From: Suillus spraguei
Taxonomy: Eukaryota > Basidiomycota > Agaricomycetes > Boletales > Suillaceae
Assembly (NCBI GenBank): GCA_016800925.1
Contig: JABCPU010000267.1
Coordinates: forward strand, 28,573-92,572
Direction of reading: 5' to 3'
DNA: 64,000 nucleotides
Both the position numbers and the translations under genes were made by a program. The notes beneath the pieces were generated by a model that searched no databases, was not told the origin of the DNA, and saw only the letters and a program-made list of their open reading frames with translations. Below, one piece after another: positions 36,965 through 48,449 of the stretch; the stretch's first letter is position 1; the number at the start of each line of letters is the position of its first letter.

Positions 36965-37168
36965 CATACCAGGCTTGCGCAAAGCCTGCAGTAAGTAGTG
37001 AGGAGAAGGGGGCACATCAACGCCCATTGTAGTGATGAAGGCTCTATCATGTTGACTATCGTATAGCACCTTCCATGGTGTTGATACGAGATTTGGAAGT
37101 AGTTGGGTCGGCAAAGTACAAACGATGTGGGTGCCGAGTGTCAATGCGCTCTTGTTGTGATACCTCAT
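36965..37168 (-). pseudogene. Transposase fragment, DDE_Tnp_4/Harbinger-like N-terminal region
   Basis: The frame reads LLPNLVSTPWKVLYDSQHDR and then AFITTMGVDVPPSPHYLLQ. The pattern (W..LY.S..DRAFITTMG.D...F..LL) resembles the region before the DDE domain in fungal Harbinger-like transposases as I remember them. Only this piece is present; the catalytic DDE part is missing. It lies within the inverted repeats of the 1.43-kb element, which supports the assignment. Confidence 0.5.
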
Positions 37169-37367
37169 CCCGCAATGATAGCAGCAGCAAGCACCATAAG
37201 TCTCTCATCGTCATCGAAATGTCACCTCGTCTTTGTCGAGAAGCAGCTGCTGGACTGCAAAGCTATCGTCCATCAGGACAGACTAAATTTAATTGAATGA
37301 GCGTACGGGGATTATTCCAGTATAGATTAACATATCAGCGATGTTTGGTAAATTTTTGAGACTCTGT

Positions 37368-37405
37368 ATATTCTAATCAGAATATTCAGCCTACGGAAAG
37401 TCATC
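37368..37405 (-). repeat. Right terminal inverted repeat
   Basis: Reverse complement of 35974-36012 apart from one base; followed directly by the AGT target copy. Confidence 0.85.
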
Positions 37406-37714
37406 CAGTACTATCATTTGTACGGTGGTTAAAACTGTTTATAATCTATTATTAAATAAATCGTCTATATGAGGCCATCTTTTTCGTGCCTCCCTCCTAG
37501 TACTTTTTTGCAACAGGCCTTCAAGCTTCAGGCCCCAGGACCGGAAATTGCATGCGATTACAAAATATGATGCAATCATGGGTAGGAAACGAACCTTGGA
37601 AGCCTGACATGTACTGAAAATGATAGTAAAGGTACATCAAGCACCAATGCGGATTGTGCATCAAATTTCAGCCACAAAAATGTAACAGATTGAGTAAGTT
37701 GACTGAACCTACTT

Positions 37715-38130
37715 CAAGTCATCCGGCAGCTTTTCCGATTTCCGAGTCATGTCGATCGACTTGTTATATTGCATTGCTGTCATTAACCTGTTCTTCTGTG
37801 GCCACAATAGGGCACTCGCCTGCTATGATATTTCGTATACTGTCTCTCTTATCATTCAATCAGGTTTCTCCTGGCTCAGTCGTAGGTCTCAAATGTCGTC
37901 TTGTTGACGTGGATTGGTAACACATTCGCTCGTTCCAGCTCTAAGCGAGCAGTTGCGATCGGGTTCATCAACTCCATTGGATTGTCAGGAAGCATCCCAT
38001 CGCCGTCAGTTCTTTTCCCCGTATCTTCTCCATGTCACTCACTATTGAGCTGGGCTCCGACAAATAACAGCTCGTGCTCTATTTGCATCGCGCCAGCTAG
38101 CATAGCTTTAGGTCGTATCTCGAGTGATTG
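37715..38130 (+). pseudogene. Decayed partial copy of the Dal5-type permease gene
   Basis: Nucleotide blocks match the minus-strand permease at 15916-17966. The block near 37715-37745 (tcatccggcagcttttccga) corresponds to its exon 7. The block near 37800-37830 (gtggccacaatagggcactc) corresponds to the VAATMGYSP region. The block 37880-38000 (acgtggattggtaacacatt, then tcgctcgttccagctctaag) corresponds to exon 9. Exon 8 and other parts are missing, and the frame is broken several times. The orientation is opposite to the intact gene. It is a non-functional remnant of a duplication about 20 kb away. Confidence 0.75.
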
Positions 38131-39260
38131 AATGAAGTTGCCAAAGTAGAAGAGCGTGAGCTGCGCCTTCCAAAAGGCTATAGGTACCTATTGTAGCTTG
38201 TGGTAGTGACTGTAGATTGGTTGCAGTTATTGATATTGACCTCAGATCTGTATCGTCTGTGGTGGTCTGTGACCGACGCCATATGTGATACGAATAGCGA
38301 ACGACGGAAGCTGCGAGAGACAAGCGAAAGACCACGGTAAACGTTAGTGATGGTCGAGTACAATAACAAGCTCAGGGATCTCACCTCCGAGCATTCTGAG
38401 TGGAAAGGAAGTCCGAGGCGGAACGACGCGGTTGTGACAACTATATGCCTGTCGATGTTAGTAATAATATAAACTAAGAGTGTGCTATTGTACGTGTGTG
38501 CAGTTACCAGTAAGCTATTGTGAAAATAAATGAGTGAGGAATAATAGCGAGACTTGATAAAATATCCATCAAGAGGGTCACGTGCCGGTTGTAATTTTCC
38601 TGAGGTATCACTGTATCCTAGCTACAATTGGGCAAGCTTCCATCCTATCATTGACTAAGATTGCCGAAGACGGCCATGGCACTTTCCTGCGTTATGCAAA
38701 GTTGACAGAGTTCACCACTCCCTTGTAAACTTTGCAGGAGCGGATATTGAGGTGAAACAGGGGCCGGCTCTAGGCTAGTCTCAGGCTGACCTGAATGTTT
38801 GAATCGAAGATCCGAGTCGATTTCGCGTCTATCATGCGATACGGGGAGGTTCTAACCGTGGGCTCTAGCCCCTCGCGAAGGCATCGGCCGCCATATGCGA
38901 TAGTGACGTATACATATACACCTGGCTACCGCGATATGTCAGATAAGTGTTTCTAGAGTGGTGAAGAAGAATCAGAGACATCACCTGACGTCAAGGGTAT
39001 CATTGTATGCAATAGATAGATTGATAAAGCATCGAAGTAGCAACCGCCTGTTGCTCACAGAACGATCTAGATGCGGCATGGTGGGGAATCCCAACTTGAA
39101 GGAACTTCAGGTGTGACAGATATGTGCGATAAATATGGTAAGTGTGACAGACGCGATATAGGGATAATCACATGTGAATTCGAACTCGTATATGAACCCC
39201 TTGCGCCTCTATTCCTTTCCATCACCTCCTTGCACGCCTACCCTTGCATTTACCTCCATA
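38131..39260. other. Intergenic, no gene recognised
   Basis: Left edge may contain more eroded permease sequence. The rest shows no recognisable frame and is the 5' region of the perilipin-like gene. Confidence 0.45.
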
Positions 39261-40437
39261 ATGGCATCAGCTACGCAAACCCAGTCCAAAGTTCCTGAAA
39301 TTACTGTTTTAAATCGTGTCGCCTCTATTCCTTTAATCGCGTCTTCACTTGGACAGATAAATGCCATTCTCGAGAAAAGCATGCTCACCCGCTCTCCGTA
39401 CCACGCTGCTCAAGCATTCACCAACACAGCTTATAACTACTCGGGACCTATTCAGATTCGTCTTGCCCCACTCATCGTACGCGCAGACGATATCGCCAAC
39501 AAGGGTCTCGATGTAGTTCAGTCGAGGTATCCTTATCCGTTCCAGGCCAAGCCCGAGGAAGTGGCAAGCTACGTGCGTGAAACTGCGGGAAAGACGTTTG
39601 AGAATGTCAAATCCCCTGCAGTTGGCGTTGCAGAGGGTATTGACAAGGTAGGAACCACGTGACCTATAACCCCTGAACACACGATTGACACGAGTTTTCA
39701 GAAATTTACACCGGTTGTTGACTACATCCAGAAAATCGCTGAAAATATGTCCAACGAATCGTCGCTCTCGTCCGAATATTCCGACTCTCAATACCAGTAT
39801 CAACGCGCGATCAACCTTTCCAAGCACCTTAAGGACAATTTCTACGTCTATTCATCAGAGCACCTCAAGCAAGTACAACAGCAAAGTGTTCTGGTGTAAG
39901 TTACTCTCTTTCTGACGCATTTATACGTTTATTCTGATCAATGTCCCTCAGTCAACGCGCGACCAACACTGCAAACTCTATCACTGCTATCGCCTCCAAC
40001 AAGATTAATAATGCTCAAACTGCCTTCCATAGTGTTGCTGAAAACCTACTTTCCGAGATGCTAAAAATACAGCAATCGACTGCCAAGCTCCCTCAGACCC
40101 TGCAGGCTACATATCCTGACATCTCTAAAACCGTCGCAGACTTGCGCAATATCATCACGAATCCTTCTCTCCCCGTTCCCGAGAAGATCAATCGCGTAGG
40201 CGGAGAGGTCAAAGAGCGGGTATCTCCGCTGCTTGAAAAGTTCACACAGCGGATAAGCGAGATCATTAGCCTCCTTGGATCGAAGGCAGAAGAAGCCAAA
40301 AGCACCGTCGAGGTAAATGGGGGCAACAACCCCCGTCTCCTCAGTAATCGTGGGTTCAAAACTGTTATCGACTTTCCCTTCCCTTTATCATTATCACGTT
40401 CTTTCGTTGTCATTATGGTTCATAGAAATTCGAATAG
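39261..40437 (+). CDS. Perilipin-like lipid-droplet protein
   Basis: Exons 39261-39647, 39702-39895, 39952-40312 and a terminal 12-nt exon 40426-40437 give 317 residues. Early blocks such as VLNRVASIPLIASSLGQINA, PIQIRLAPLIVRADDIANKG and LDVVQSRYPYPFQ match my memory of fungal perilipin/Cap20-like proteins (ILxRLxSLPLV..S......KADxLxDxxLxxxDxRFP), which coat lipid droplets and limit lipolysis. The rest is amphipathic helical repeat with many Thr/Ala/Asn. The last intron and the K-F-E end are a guess: without it the frame runs on for about 60 unlikely residues. Family assignment is moderate because these proteins are low in hard motifs. Confidence 0.6.
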
Positions 40438-40717
40438 AGTAGAGATTTCGTTCCTCCATGTACTATGGTTCACATGCATTCATCCTTGTATCACCTTGTA
40501 ATTGTATTTGAAGCTTTCATACTCCCTTTTCGATTGGGCAATCACAGATCATTTGTATACGGTACACTGTTTGTTAGTGCAGTGATGTCACATAGACAGA
40601 TCATAAGAGGTACAAACTCGTCAGAGGTCGAACGACTCTTGACATTGCAAGTTCCGAGTTGAACGGTTGAACAAAGCAAAGTGCTGTTGGAGCACTCCAA
40701 GTAGATGAGCCACCACC

Positions 40718-42752
40718 TCACATCGCAGCTTCTGCAGCTCTAAGAGCGGCCTTGAAACCCTCCAGAAGACCCTCCCTTTCCTCCATCCCAACACTAATCC
40801 TCACCAAACCCTCTTCTACGCCGTACTCCGCTGCCCATCCAAGCTCCAAATAATGCGCCAGAATGGTGTACGGACACGCAAGCGTAAAGTTCGTTCCAAG
40901 ACTCGGGCCCTTCTGGAATGGCATGTTATCAAAGAAAGCCAGCGAAGCAGCAGGCGAAGTGAATGTAAGTGAAAAGAGCCCCCGTAGCCTCCCTCCGGGA
41001 GCTTGCATGAGAAGTAGTTTTCGGGCGTGATGTATTTTGGGTAAAAGACCTCTTTGATGGCGGGTGATGGTAGGGATGTTCCGCCTGAGATGGATCTCGA
41101 TCGTAAGTACTCGCAAACGGCGAGCGTGTTTTCGTCGATGATGCGAATGCGCCGTGCAAAGTTTCGCGAGTTGCGCTCCATGAAGACTGCGTCTTCATCA
41201 AAGTATGTGTCTTCATAAGTAGCAGACATGTGTGCTTTGAGGGCGGCGTAGTGGCGACTTTGAGGATTGAGAATTAAACTGAAGGTAGCGAATGAGATCA
41301 AGATTTTCAATGGATGGTAAGACACATACCTTCCACCCATAGTGTTTGCATCACCGCTAAAGATCTTGGACAAGCTGCTCACAACGATGTCTGCATGTTG
41401 CAGCACGTTGACATTGACGAAGTTTCCAATTGTCTCATCTATGACAAGCAGGAAATCATATTTATCCGCAAGCGTACGGAGGAGGGACATGTTAGCCGAG
41501 CGAAGGAGAGGATTTGACGGGAACTCTACAAAAAGCGCTGCAACAGGCAGCGCGGAAGGGTTCGCAGAAAGCTCCTGCTTGATAATTGTCTCCAGTGTGT
41601 CTATGTCAGAGTCGAGACCGTGTCCGAGGAAATGGCACCCCAGGGCCCCATTTTTGAAGAATTTTAAGGGTATCAGTGTATGGAAATCTAGCAAACCATC
41701 AGCACATATGTTGATGCACCTCTAGAAAAATGTACCCAAAACACACGCTCTTAGCTGGTGGTCGTATGCCTAGAACCAATTGATGCGCAGTCCATATTGC
41801 AGACATGCCTGTTTGGAACAAATATACATCGTCTCAGTCACATCCTTCACGCCTCTGTGGCTGGGCCCCACTTCGACATCGTCTGCGCCTGCACATGGAC
41901 CATGAGGAGAGTCTTCCCAGTTGTCTCTCACGAGCACGCCAGCAATTCGTCTACGCATAGCTCGCTTTGCATAAGAACCTGCACTAACTGGGAGGTTTCT
42001 CCCATATCGCTCTTCAAGATAGGTACTTTGGTCTTTACTGAGTTCATCTTGGGAGTTCGAACTGAGTGGAGGAGCCGATCCCAAAGACGACGATTGTGGG
42101 GCGCACTTGGCGCTATAGTGTCTGTTCAACGTCTTGAATGGAGTGCGAGCAGACTTTGGCGAGAGTACTGGAGAATGTGGTGATTCAGCCGAGAGAAGAG
42201 AAAGACAGTATACTGCGAGGCGGGAGGAGATACCAAGACCTGTATGCTGCCAAAATTGTTTTGCGAAAGGCCATGCTTCTGTGGGGAATAGAACGATGTG
42301 TAGCTCTACCGTGGGTTGCGGAGATGGCAAAGGAGTGTCCTCGGGATCGATGTGATACTGCACAAGCCGGACGTGCGTTGGTGTGCCTGCTAACGATGCT
42401 CGGTCAATCATAAAAGATCGACACCGATCTGCGATCTTCTTGGATGGACATAGCAGACATTTTTCATTGGGTGCCCCAAATTTCTGCTCGCATATCCGTG
42501 CAAGCTTCCGATTAATGAGTCAGAGATATAGTACTTTTTGGTGTGACTTGGAACAAATACGTACCTTTTCGATGCTTAGATGAATAAAGAACCTTGGATA
42601 TCCGGTCACCATTGCATCAACAACGCGCTTCTCTCCTTCCTCATATCCCACATTGTCCGCCCAAGTAGGGAGCGAAACAGAGATCGCATGCTGAGTGAAG
42701 GGTGGCACTGCGGACCCAAGTGGGTAGTTGCTGCGGACTGCGGGACAGTCAT
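40718..42752 (-). CDS. STR2: Cystathionine gamma-synthase, with apparent frame breaks
   Basis: This PLP enzyme joins cysteine and an activated homoserine ester to give cystathionine in the transsulfuration route. Recognisable blocks in order are HAISVSLPTWADNVGYEEGE, FFIHLSIEKLARICEQKFG, FWQHTGLGISSR and GMSAIWTAHQLVLGIRPPAK. They continue with CHFLGHGLDSDIDTLE, ALFVEFPSNPLLRS, the PLP-lysine region VVSSLSKIFSGDANTMGGR, and FSLTFTSPAASLAFFDN, then a C-terminal helix ending AAEAAM. Fungal STR2/met-7 proteins have this long N-terminal extension. Start is set at 42752 (MTVPQSAATT). Four single-base frame breaks interrupt the reading, at about 42722-42724, 41833, 41638-41641 and 40979-40983. Each is repaired by adding or removing one base of a short run. 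Since every block is otherwise well kept, sequence error is more likely than decay. Confidence 0.88.
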
Positions 42753-44574
42753 AATATTAATCGTGGGGTCGATGCAACTATCTCAGAAACCTGATGTTTG
42801 CGATGTCTAATGTATTGATCCAGCAATGACTCCGCAAGGTTTCATAAATTCTGTCGTGTGCAGTAAGGTGTCCCGTGATGCCCGGTACATTTATAGCGGA
42901 GCCAGAAATCGCTGAATAAGAGTAGACATGCATAGACTTGTGACACCCCGTCTGATGATATCCTGTTATACTTCAGGTCCATGCTCAACTGCTCAATATT
43001 CTTACTGGGGTGTATCTCGGCTTTGCTGACTCAATGCAATTCCGGGTCGATTATACGTTTATGGCGGAGCTAGAAATCACCAAATAAGAGCAGGTGCGAC
43101 TTTCGCAATTGGTTATTAGCACAAGCAGAATTTCGAACTGCACATGTGTCTTCCGTTGGCTTGTATCTTTTGTTCCGGTGGTGTTCCTCTATTATCCTTA
43201 ACCGTCCGCCTTTATTCAGCCTTTATGGTGAACCAATGATCGTGACTCTGAGCGGAAGTATGACCTGGTTGATGTTCAAGTTTGGCTGCAGATTCCAGAA
43301 TACCACTGCGTTGATGTACGTCGCGGATATCATAAAGTTTAAACGCTTATGTGTTTATCAAATATCACTTCTGCCCATGAATAACGCAGTTTCGTGACCA
43401 GCTATATCCTGTGTAGACTGTCGTACCATCCGATCTAGACTTTGGACTGAGGCCTCCGCGCCAGGATATATCGATGTCGCCTCCGAGTCGCTGTGTTCAT
43501 GAATCGCAGTTGTGCAAATTAATGCCCCAGGCAATCGCTGTCTAACAGTGAAAGAGTTTCTCAATGCTTTCCGGAGTTGATGTCGCCAGGAAGGGAATTT
43601 TTCACTCGTCCTTCCTGAGTCAACAAGTTTCTCTTGCATTTTGATATCCTCTTGGTTAGTCTTTACGACCGTCTGTACAGGCACTGAAAGCGATTGGTGA
43701 CAGACTCATAGGGTGGCAAAGACACGTTTGCGTCAATCGACCAATGTTGCAAGACGGTGATTTCCTCCAACTTATATAGTTTTTTAAAAAGGAAAACAAA
43801 ATTGCAGGTTCTATGTCTTGATCAAGTCCGCCAGAATCTATAACAGGATGTTACAATGTATTAACCAAGAAACCAAATATATAAGTGTGAGTGCTCACAA
43901 GGAAGTACATTGAGAATGTTCTTGCCCACGTCGCTTGGCGTTTGAGTCTTGTCAAGTCGGATGCTGGTGAGCCATCTCTAAAATCCATTGTTCACAAGCT
44001 GATGTTAGAGATGTGCACCAGGTATTTCATCGTCCATTTGCACCTCGCATAGGTTTTTTCTTTGTTACTGTTGGCCGGATCACCAAGTAGGCTGTTTTCT
44101 CGCAAGGCACCGACCGCCACTCGCGGAGATCTGACCCTATCACTCGTGAAATTTGGCCTTGGATACAACAATTATTCAGCTTTTTTCGGAGCCAGAACAT
44201 TGCCCCGGTCGGGTTGTCAGCCTCAGGAGGGCACAAAAATCCGTCGCACCTCCAAAATGCACCTCTCATCTTCACATTGCGGACTTACAACAAGAATGAA
44301 CGACTCAAGCCTGGATGCAAAGCTGAACGTATCGAGAGAAATGTCCACTGTCCTATTTAGTGAATAATGGTGGTCCACAGGAAATGTTCCCTGAAAGGGA
44401 GGTCCACGCAGTGGAAACACAAATCGAAGACAATTTCAAAGTGGCGCGCGACAACCATATAAATATCGTTTCGGCAGCCTTCATCCTCTATCCCTTACCC
44501 ACTCCACTTGCTGTCGCTGTGAACGCGTAACCCATCCTCATAACATTACATTTCAATCAATCATCTACTGATCC
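42753..44574. other. Intergenic, no gene recognised, short direct repeat
   Basis: Two copies of a roughly 36-bp motif (tttatagcggagccagaaat and continuation) lie at about 42890 and 43057. Frames at 43358-43684 (minus) and 44062-44367 (plus) have no recognisable family. The right end is the promoter of the next gene. Confidence 0.4.
44458..44465 (+). promoter_or_regulatory. TATA box upstream of gene at 44575
   Basis: TATAAATA about 115 nt before the ATG, followed by a C/T-rich tract usual near fungal transcription starts. Confidence 0.4.
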
Positions 44575-45254
44575 ATGTACGTGTATTCCCAGCTTTGGCA
44601 CCTACGTTGTCTCACTGTATCTGCTTCCGGATTCCAGATGTCACAATCTACTTCCCATCCTTCATCTTACAGTGATAATTCTTCAAGAGCAACGCAATAC
44701 ATGTCAAATACTGGCATGGATATGAGTCACCTGCCTTGGACTCATCTAGGCTATACCCCAGCGCAATTCTCGGTCCCGCCTCACATTGCAAATCCTGCTG
44801 CTGCTCCATATGCGCCTGCAATGCCCGATAACTCGCCAGAGACCACGCTGACAGAAGTTGCCGAAGTCGCCCCAAACCCTGATTCTATACAGGACACTGT
44901 TCTTGTGGTACCCGCAATTCCCCCATCTCAAGTACCAAGGGATTACCTCCGCAGAGGTCCACGGAGACCTCAACTTTTGGAGGTGGATTGATGAGCCAGA
45001 CGAACTTGTGGATCCTGTCCTTCCCATCCCCGAGTCCCCCGTCCTCTCGGTCACTAGAGACCATGCTTGCAGAGGCTGCCGGAGGCCCTGATGTTTGGAT
45101 GTTCATTAACAAGATAGAGCGATTTGTGGATCCCGAACTTCCTTCCTGCATGTCTCTCACAGACGCCGCTGACCCCGATTTTTGCAACTTCCCAATCAGG
45201 ACCCTTTTGATATGTTCTTGGCTAAACAATTATTACGGGGACGCTCAATACTAA
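44575..45254 (+). CDS. Uncharacterised 191-residue protein
   Basis: The best model has a 6-nt first exon (44575-44580), then 44638-44907 and 44955-45254, with introns of 57 and 47 nt that keep one frame. The N-terminal half is Ser/Pro/Asn/Tyr-rich (MSQSTSHPSSYSDNS, then HLPWTHLGYTPAQFSVPP). The C-terminal half contains ETMLAEAAGGPDVWMFINKI and ERFVDPELPSCMS and ends LNNYYGDAQY. The segment ETTLTEVAEV of exon 2 resembles ETMLAEAAGG of exon 3. A third, related stretch lies in another frame between them (see findings). The family is not recognised. If the first intron is not spliced, translation could start at 44638 instead. Confidence 0.5.
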
Positions 45255-45870
45255 CGACCCTTCTGAGTTAGCGTCTCTCCCCTACCTCCATCGACCATGA
45301 GACGTAGAGTTTATTCTACATTCCACTTCTTTATCAACTACTCACTATCCTTTCTATGTTGTGCTCTTTGCTATCGTATACACTCGATGACATAGCGCAC
45401 TATCTCCTGATCATTCTTGTGATTATCTTCATGGTGGTCAAACGCACCCATCCCTTGTAATATACTTGACGGCTAGATCTGAGGAGCGAGCAAGCAGGTG
45501 TTGCGAAACGATTTGTGTCCTCATTTCCGAGTCCGTTCAACTGAAAGAGAAATACAGGAAAGACAGCATATCTAACTTCCTTAGAGTAGAGTGAGGGCCT
45601 TGCTTGCTGCAGAAGTTCATCCACACGGGCAAGCACTCTGTGCGCCAGGGCTGTGACAGTATTGTCTGCCACCGTCCAGCTACAAGATAAAATGTAGAAC
45701 CACAGAACTGAAACAAACCATCAGACGGCGACTAAAATTTCAACTTGTAGGAGTCTAGACTATTTATGGGTATAATTCCCACCATAGATGAGTGACAGTC
45801 CCCTGCTACTTGTCCGAAAAATTTCGGCTCCCAGAAGTTGCGTCACTTCAAGGTAGGAGGAATTGCTCCT
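45255..45870. other. Intergenic between convergent genes
   Basis: A frame at 45400-45672 (minus) has no known family. Nothing else is seen. Confidence 0.4.
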
Positions 45871-47231
45871 TCACTCAGCCTTGACCCGGCCGGGAGCAGT
45901 AAGCGTTGCTTTCCCTCCACCCGGTGCAGCGCCTCCCAGTGTGAGAAGTGGGTTAAGGCTTGTTGCGGTAGCAGACGCAGGTGCTGTCGCAGTCGCAGTA
46001 TGTTTCACGGTTGCAGCAGCAGAGTGCTTGAGAGCAGATGCTGACGGGACAGCAGATGAGGGACTCTGAACGCCCCTGAAAGCATGCCATCCAGCTTTGC
46101 CAGCCTTCTTAGTGGCAGGCGTTTGCATCATAAGTACGGGACGGTTAGTTGGTATCTTGCCGGAGCGGTCCTTGCCGAGAGTAACGCGGGTGCGATTGTG
46201 TGTGAGAGTGAGAGTGAGAAGGGAATTGCGGGACTAGAAACGGACCAGGAGTGGAATGGCTGTGGTTGCTGCTGCTGACGAGAATCGCTCATTATGACAT
46301 CTTGCTTGGCCAAAGATGCTGCAGGCCCGCAAAGGAGGGACTCGTCCTTGGGCTGGGTGGGGATGTTGCTGTTGCTATTGTTGCTGTTACTGTATTCGTC
46401 GTACCGCATAACAATGGGAGCGTCGGCCATTCGGTCGTCTTCGCCATCGTACTACTCACCTAGAAGCTTGTCTAGGGGGAGTTCGATGGTCGGACGAAAA
46501 TGCTGAAGCCTGTTGCGCAGCCACCACTGACGCCCTCCCTGTAACTCATAGGGTTAGATAGGGTGGAGGTGGAATAGAGGAGAGCAGTTGGGCCGAACGA
46601 AGTACTGAAAATAGGAGGAAAATGAAGTTTTCTCGTAAGAGGCGATGAACTTTTCGTAAGATGAGTCGTTGGTAGCAGAAGAGGAAACGCAGTTCTGGTT
46701 GGATGCGGGGGTCGGAAGAGGCATGGTTAGCACCAGGGGTTCCGTCACCTCTCCTGCACCTGCGACCCTCTCTGAACTCAGCGCTAGGCCTGAGGTCTGG
46801 CTTGGTGGGGTGGAGCCTTCGCCGGAGAAGGTATAAGACGAAGAAGAGGTTGCAGGGAATGAGCAGGGAGGAGCGTTGATGCTGGATGTAAACTGCATTC
46901 GCTTAATGGTACCAGGCCGGGCATTTTGGGAAGCCTCTCGGAAATGTTCGCGTTCGACTGCTCGTTGACGAATGAGGTCAGTCGAAGCATTTCGTTTGAA
47001 GTCAGGAGCCTCGAGAGATTCAATAGTGCTACGAAATTTGATTAATGTAAACTGCTGTGAGAGGAGTGAAAGGAAAACATACCGGCCCTTCTCCTTGTCG
47101 AGTTTGAGAAACTTACACGAAACAAAAGAGATCTGAGGAGGACTAGAAGCAGCTGCAGTGGAAACGAAATGGGTGGCCGTGTTAGTGCTTTCGTGACTAC
47201 GAAGCGAAAACTCACCGTTCGTACAGCTCAT
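45871..47231 (-). CDS. Uncharacterised Ser/Pro/Ala-rich protein
   Basis: A start near 47231 (MSCTN) leads, after introns, to KFLKLDKEKGR and TIESLEAPDFKRN, then LIRQRAVEREHFREASQNAR and PGTIKRMQF. A Ser/Pro-rich linker follows, then FQGGRQWWLRNRLQHFRPTI and ELPLDKLLGE. These charged segments look conserved, but I recognise no family. After LLGE the frame meets a TAG (codon near 46452-46454) and then goes on in the same frame: YDGEDDRMADAPIVMRYDEY, Asn/Ser and Gln repeats. A further frame, 46131-45871, is Ala/Thr-rich and ends LLTLGGAAPGGGKATLTAP. An alternative splice at the LLG codon (intron about 70 nt, 46454 to 46385) would end the protein at 46292. The 3' structure is therefore open. Confidence 0.5.
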
Positions 47232-48449
47232 GATCTCGCAAAATACTTGATTGTCGAGCCCAGCTTCGAAGATTCCCGATTTACTAGTATGAGTAACTAA
47301 TAAATGTCTTTAAGACAAAGCATATCATGCAACCAGGTTGTATCGCTCACTTGATGTTGTATCGTGCAGTGATTGAAGTGGCATTTGGAGCGTCAGCCGC
47401 ATCAGGATGAGCGCGCATTTAGTCAAGTCCATTGTCAGCTTCGGCGCCTCCGATTCACATACCTGCAAACATAAATCAATGCGTGAAACAATATACCTGA
47501 TCCCCGCCTGCTCTACTGCAATCGCGTTAGATGTCAACTAATGTATAAAGTGTTGAATGAGAATTTGCTGATATGATTAACATTGACCGTGTCACAAGTG
47601 CATATAGGCCTGGTATAATGCAAGTCACATGAATTGCTGGGAAGTTCAAGTCTTCTAGATTGACGCACCTTCCATTGTTCGAAACACTAGGTCTAGGCGG
47701 TGCACAGGCCGCGGACAACAAGGACCTAGTGCTGAAGGTGGCATGGGTAGATCAGGGACAATAGATGCTAGGGCTTCGGGTCAGTGACACATTTTCATTG
47801 AGCCTGTGCTGCGTGTACCAAGTCAGCACTATCTTACAGCAAGATAGGATATTCATGCGCATATATGCGCTATAATAGATATTTCAGCGAACATTTGAAC
47901 GAGCTAGGCGTATCACTTACAACTTGTGACGGGTGCAGAGAAACAGGTTACATGGATGGTGTCTTAGAAAACATCTTGAATTACGCTACCGAAAATATCG
48001 GAGTTGAAGAAGATACACACTGAAAGCTTTACTGCTGTTCATCGTTGAACGAGGCCTGTATCTGTTGTATACGAGGGTATGCCAGTGTGGTTCCAAAAGT
48101 AAGGGAATGAGTGAGGCTCTGGACTAAACATCGTCATGGTTAGAGGGGAAGATGGTGGACTACGTAGCACGATGAGAGTCACGAATGTCGAAGTCTTGCT
48201 CAAGTCATTCGAGGTAGCTGTGCATTGCAGACGTCCACGAAGCATTTCCGTATTTGTAACTGCCCGGTTGGGTCCTGTGCCTACCTTCAGGCTCTCGTGA
48301 ACACTCGAAGTCACGAACATACAAAAGAGACATACAGTAACAATGATACAAGTATAAGCACATCGATGGTACAGCAAAAATAGCACATCGAAATCACGCA
48401 AGACAATTGTTGCCCCTTACACCTCATCTAAAATCAAGCATCATGTTGG
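47232..48449. other. Intergenic, no gene recognised
   Basis: Short minus-strand frames (47325-47721, 48039-48401) lack motifs and consistent splice joins. Taken as non-coding. Confidence 0.45.

Larger units (their letters stand above)
35974..37405. mobile_element. PIF/Harbinger-like DNA transposon, probably non-autonomous
   Basis: Two near-perfect inverted repeats of about 38 bp, each starting GGATGACTTTCCGTAGGCTG at its outer edge, bound a 1.43-kb segment. Both flanks carry the same 3-bp target copy, AGT (35971-35973 and 37406-37408). Three-base duplications and such repeats are typical of the PIF/Harbinger superfamily. Inside is a short transposase-like relic on the minus strand and a small plus-strand gene, but no full-length transposase. 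The repeats and the target copy are seen directly; the superfamily name is inferred from target size plus the relic. Confidence 0.75.

Noticed and set aside
1..42752. A methionine biosynthesis gene cluster (homoserine dehydrogenase plus cystathionine gamma-synthase)
   Set aside because: The genes are 40 kb apart with many unrelated genes between them; co-location looks accidental.
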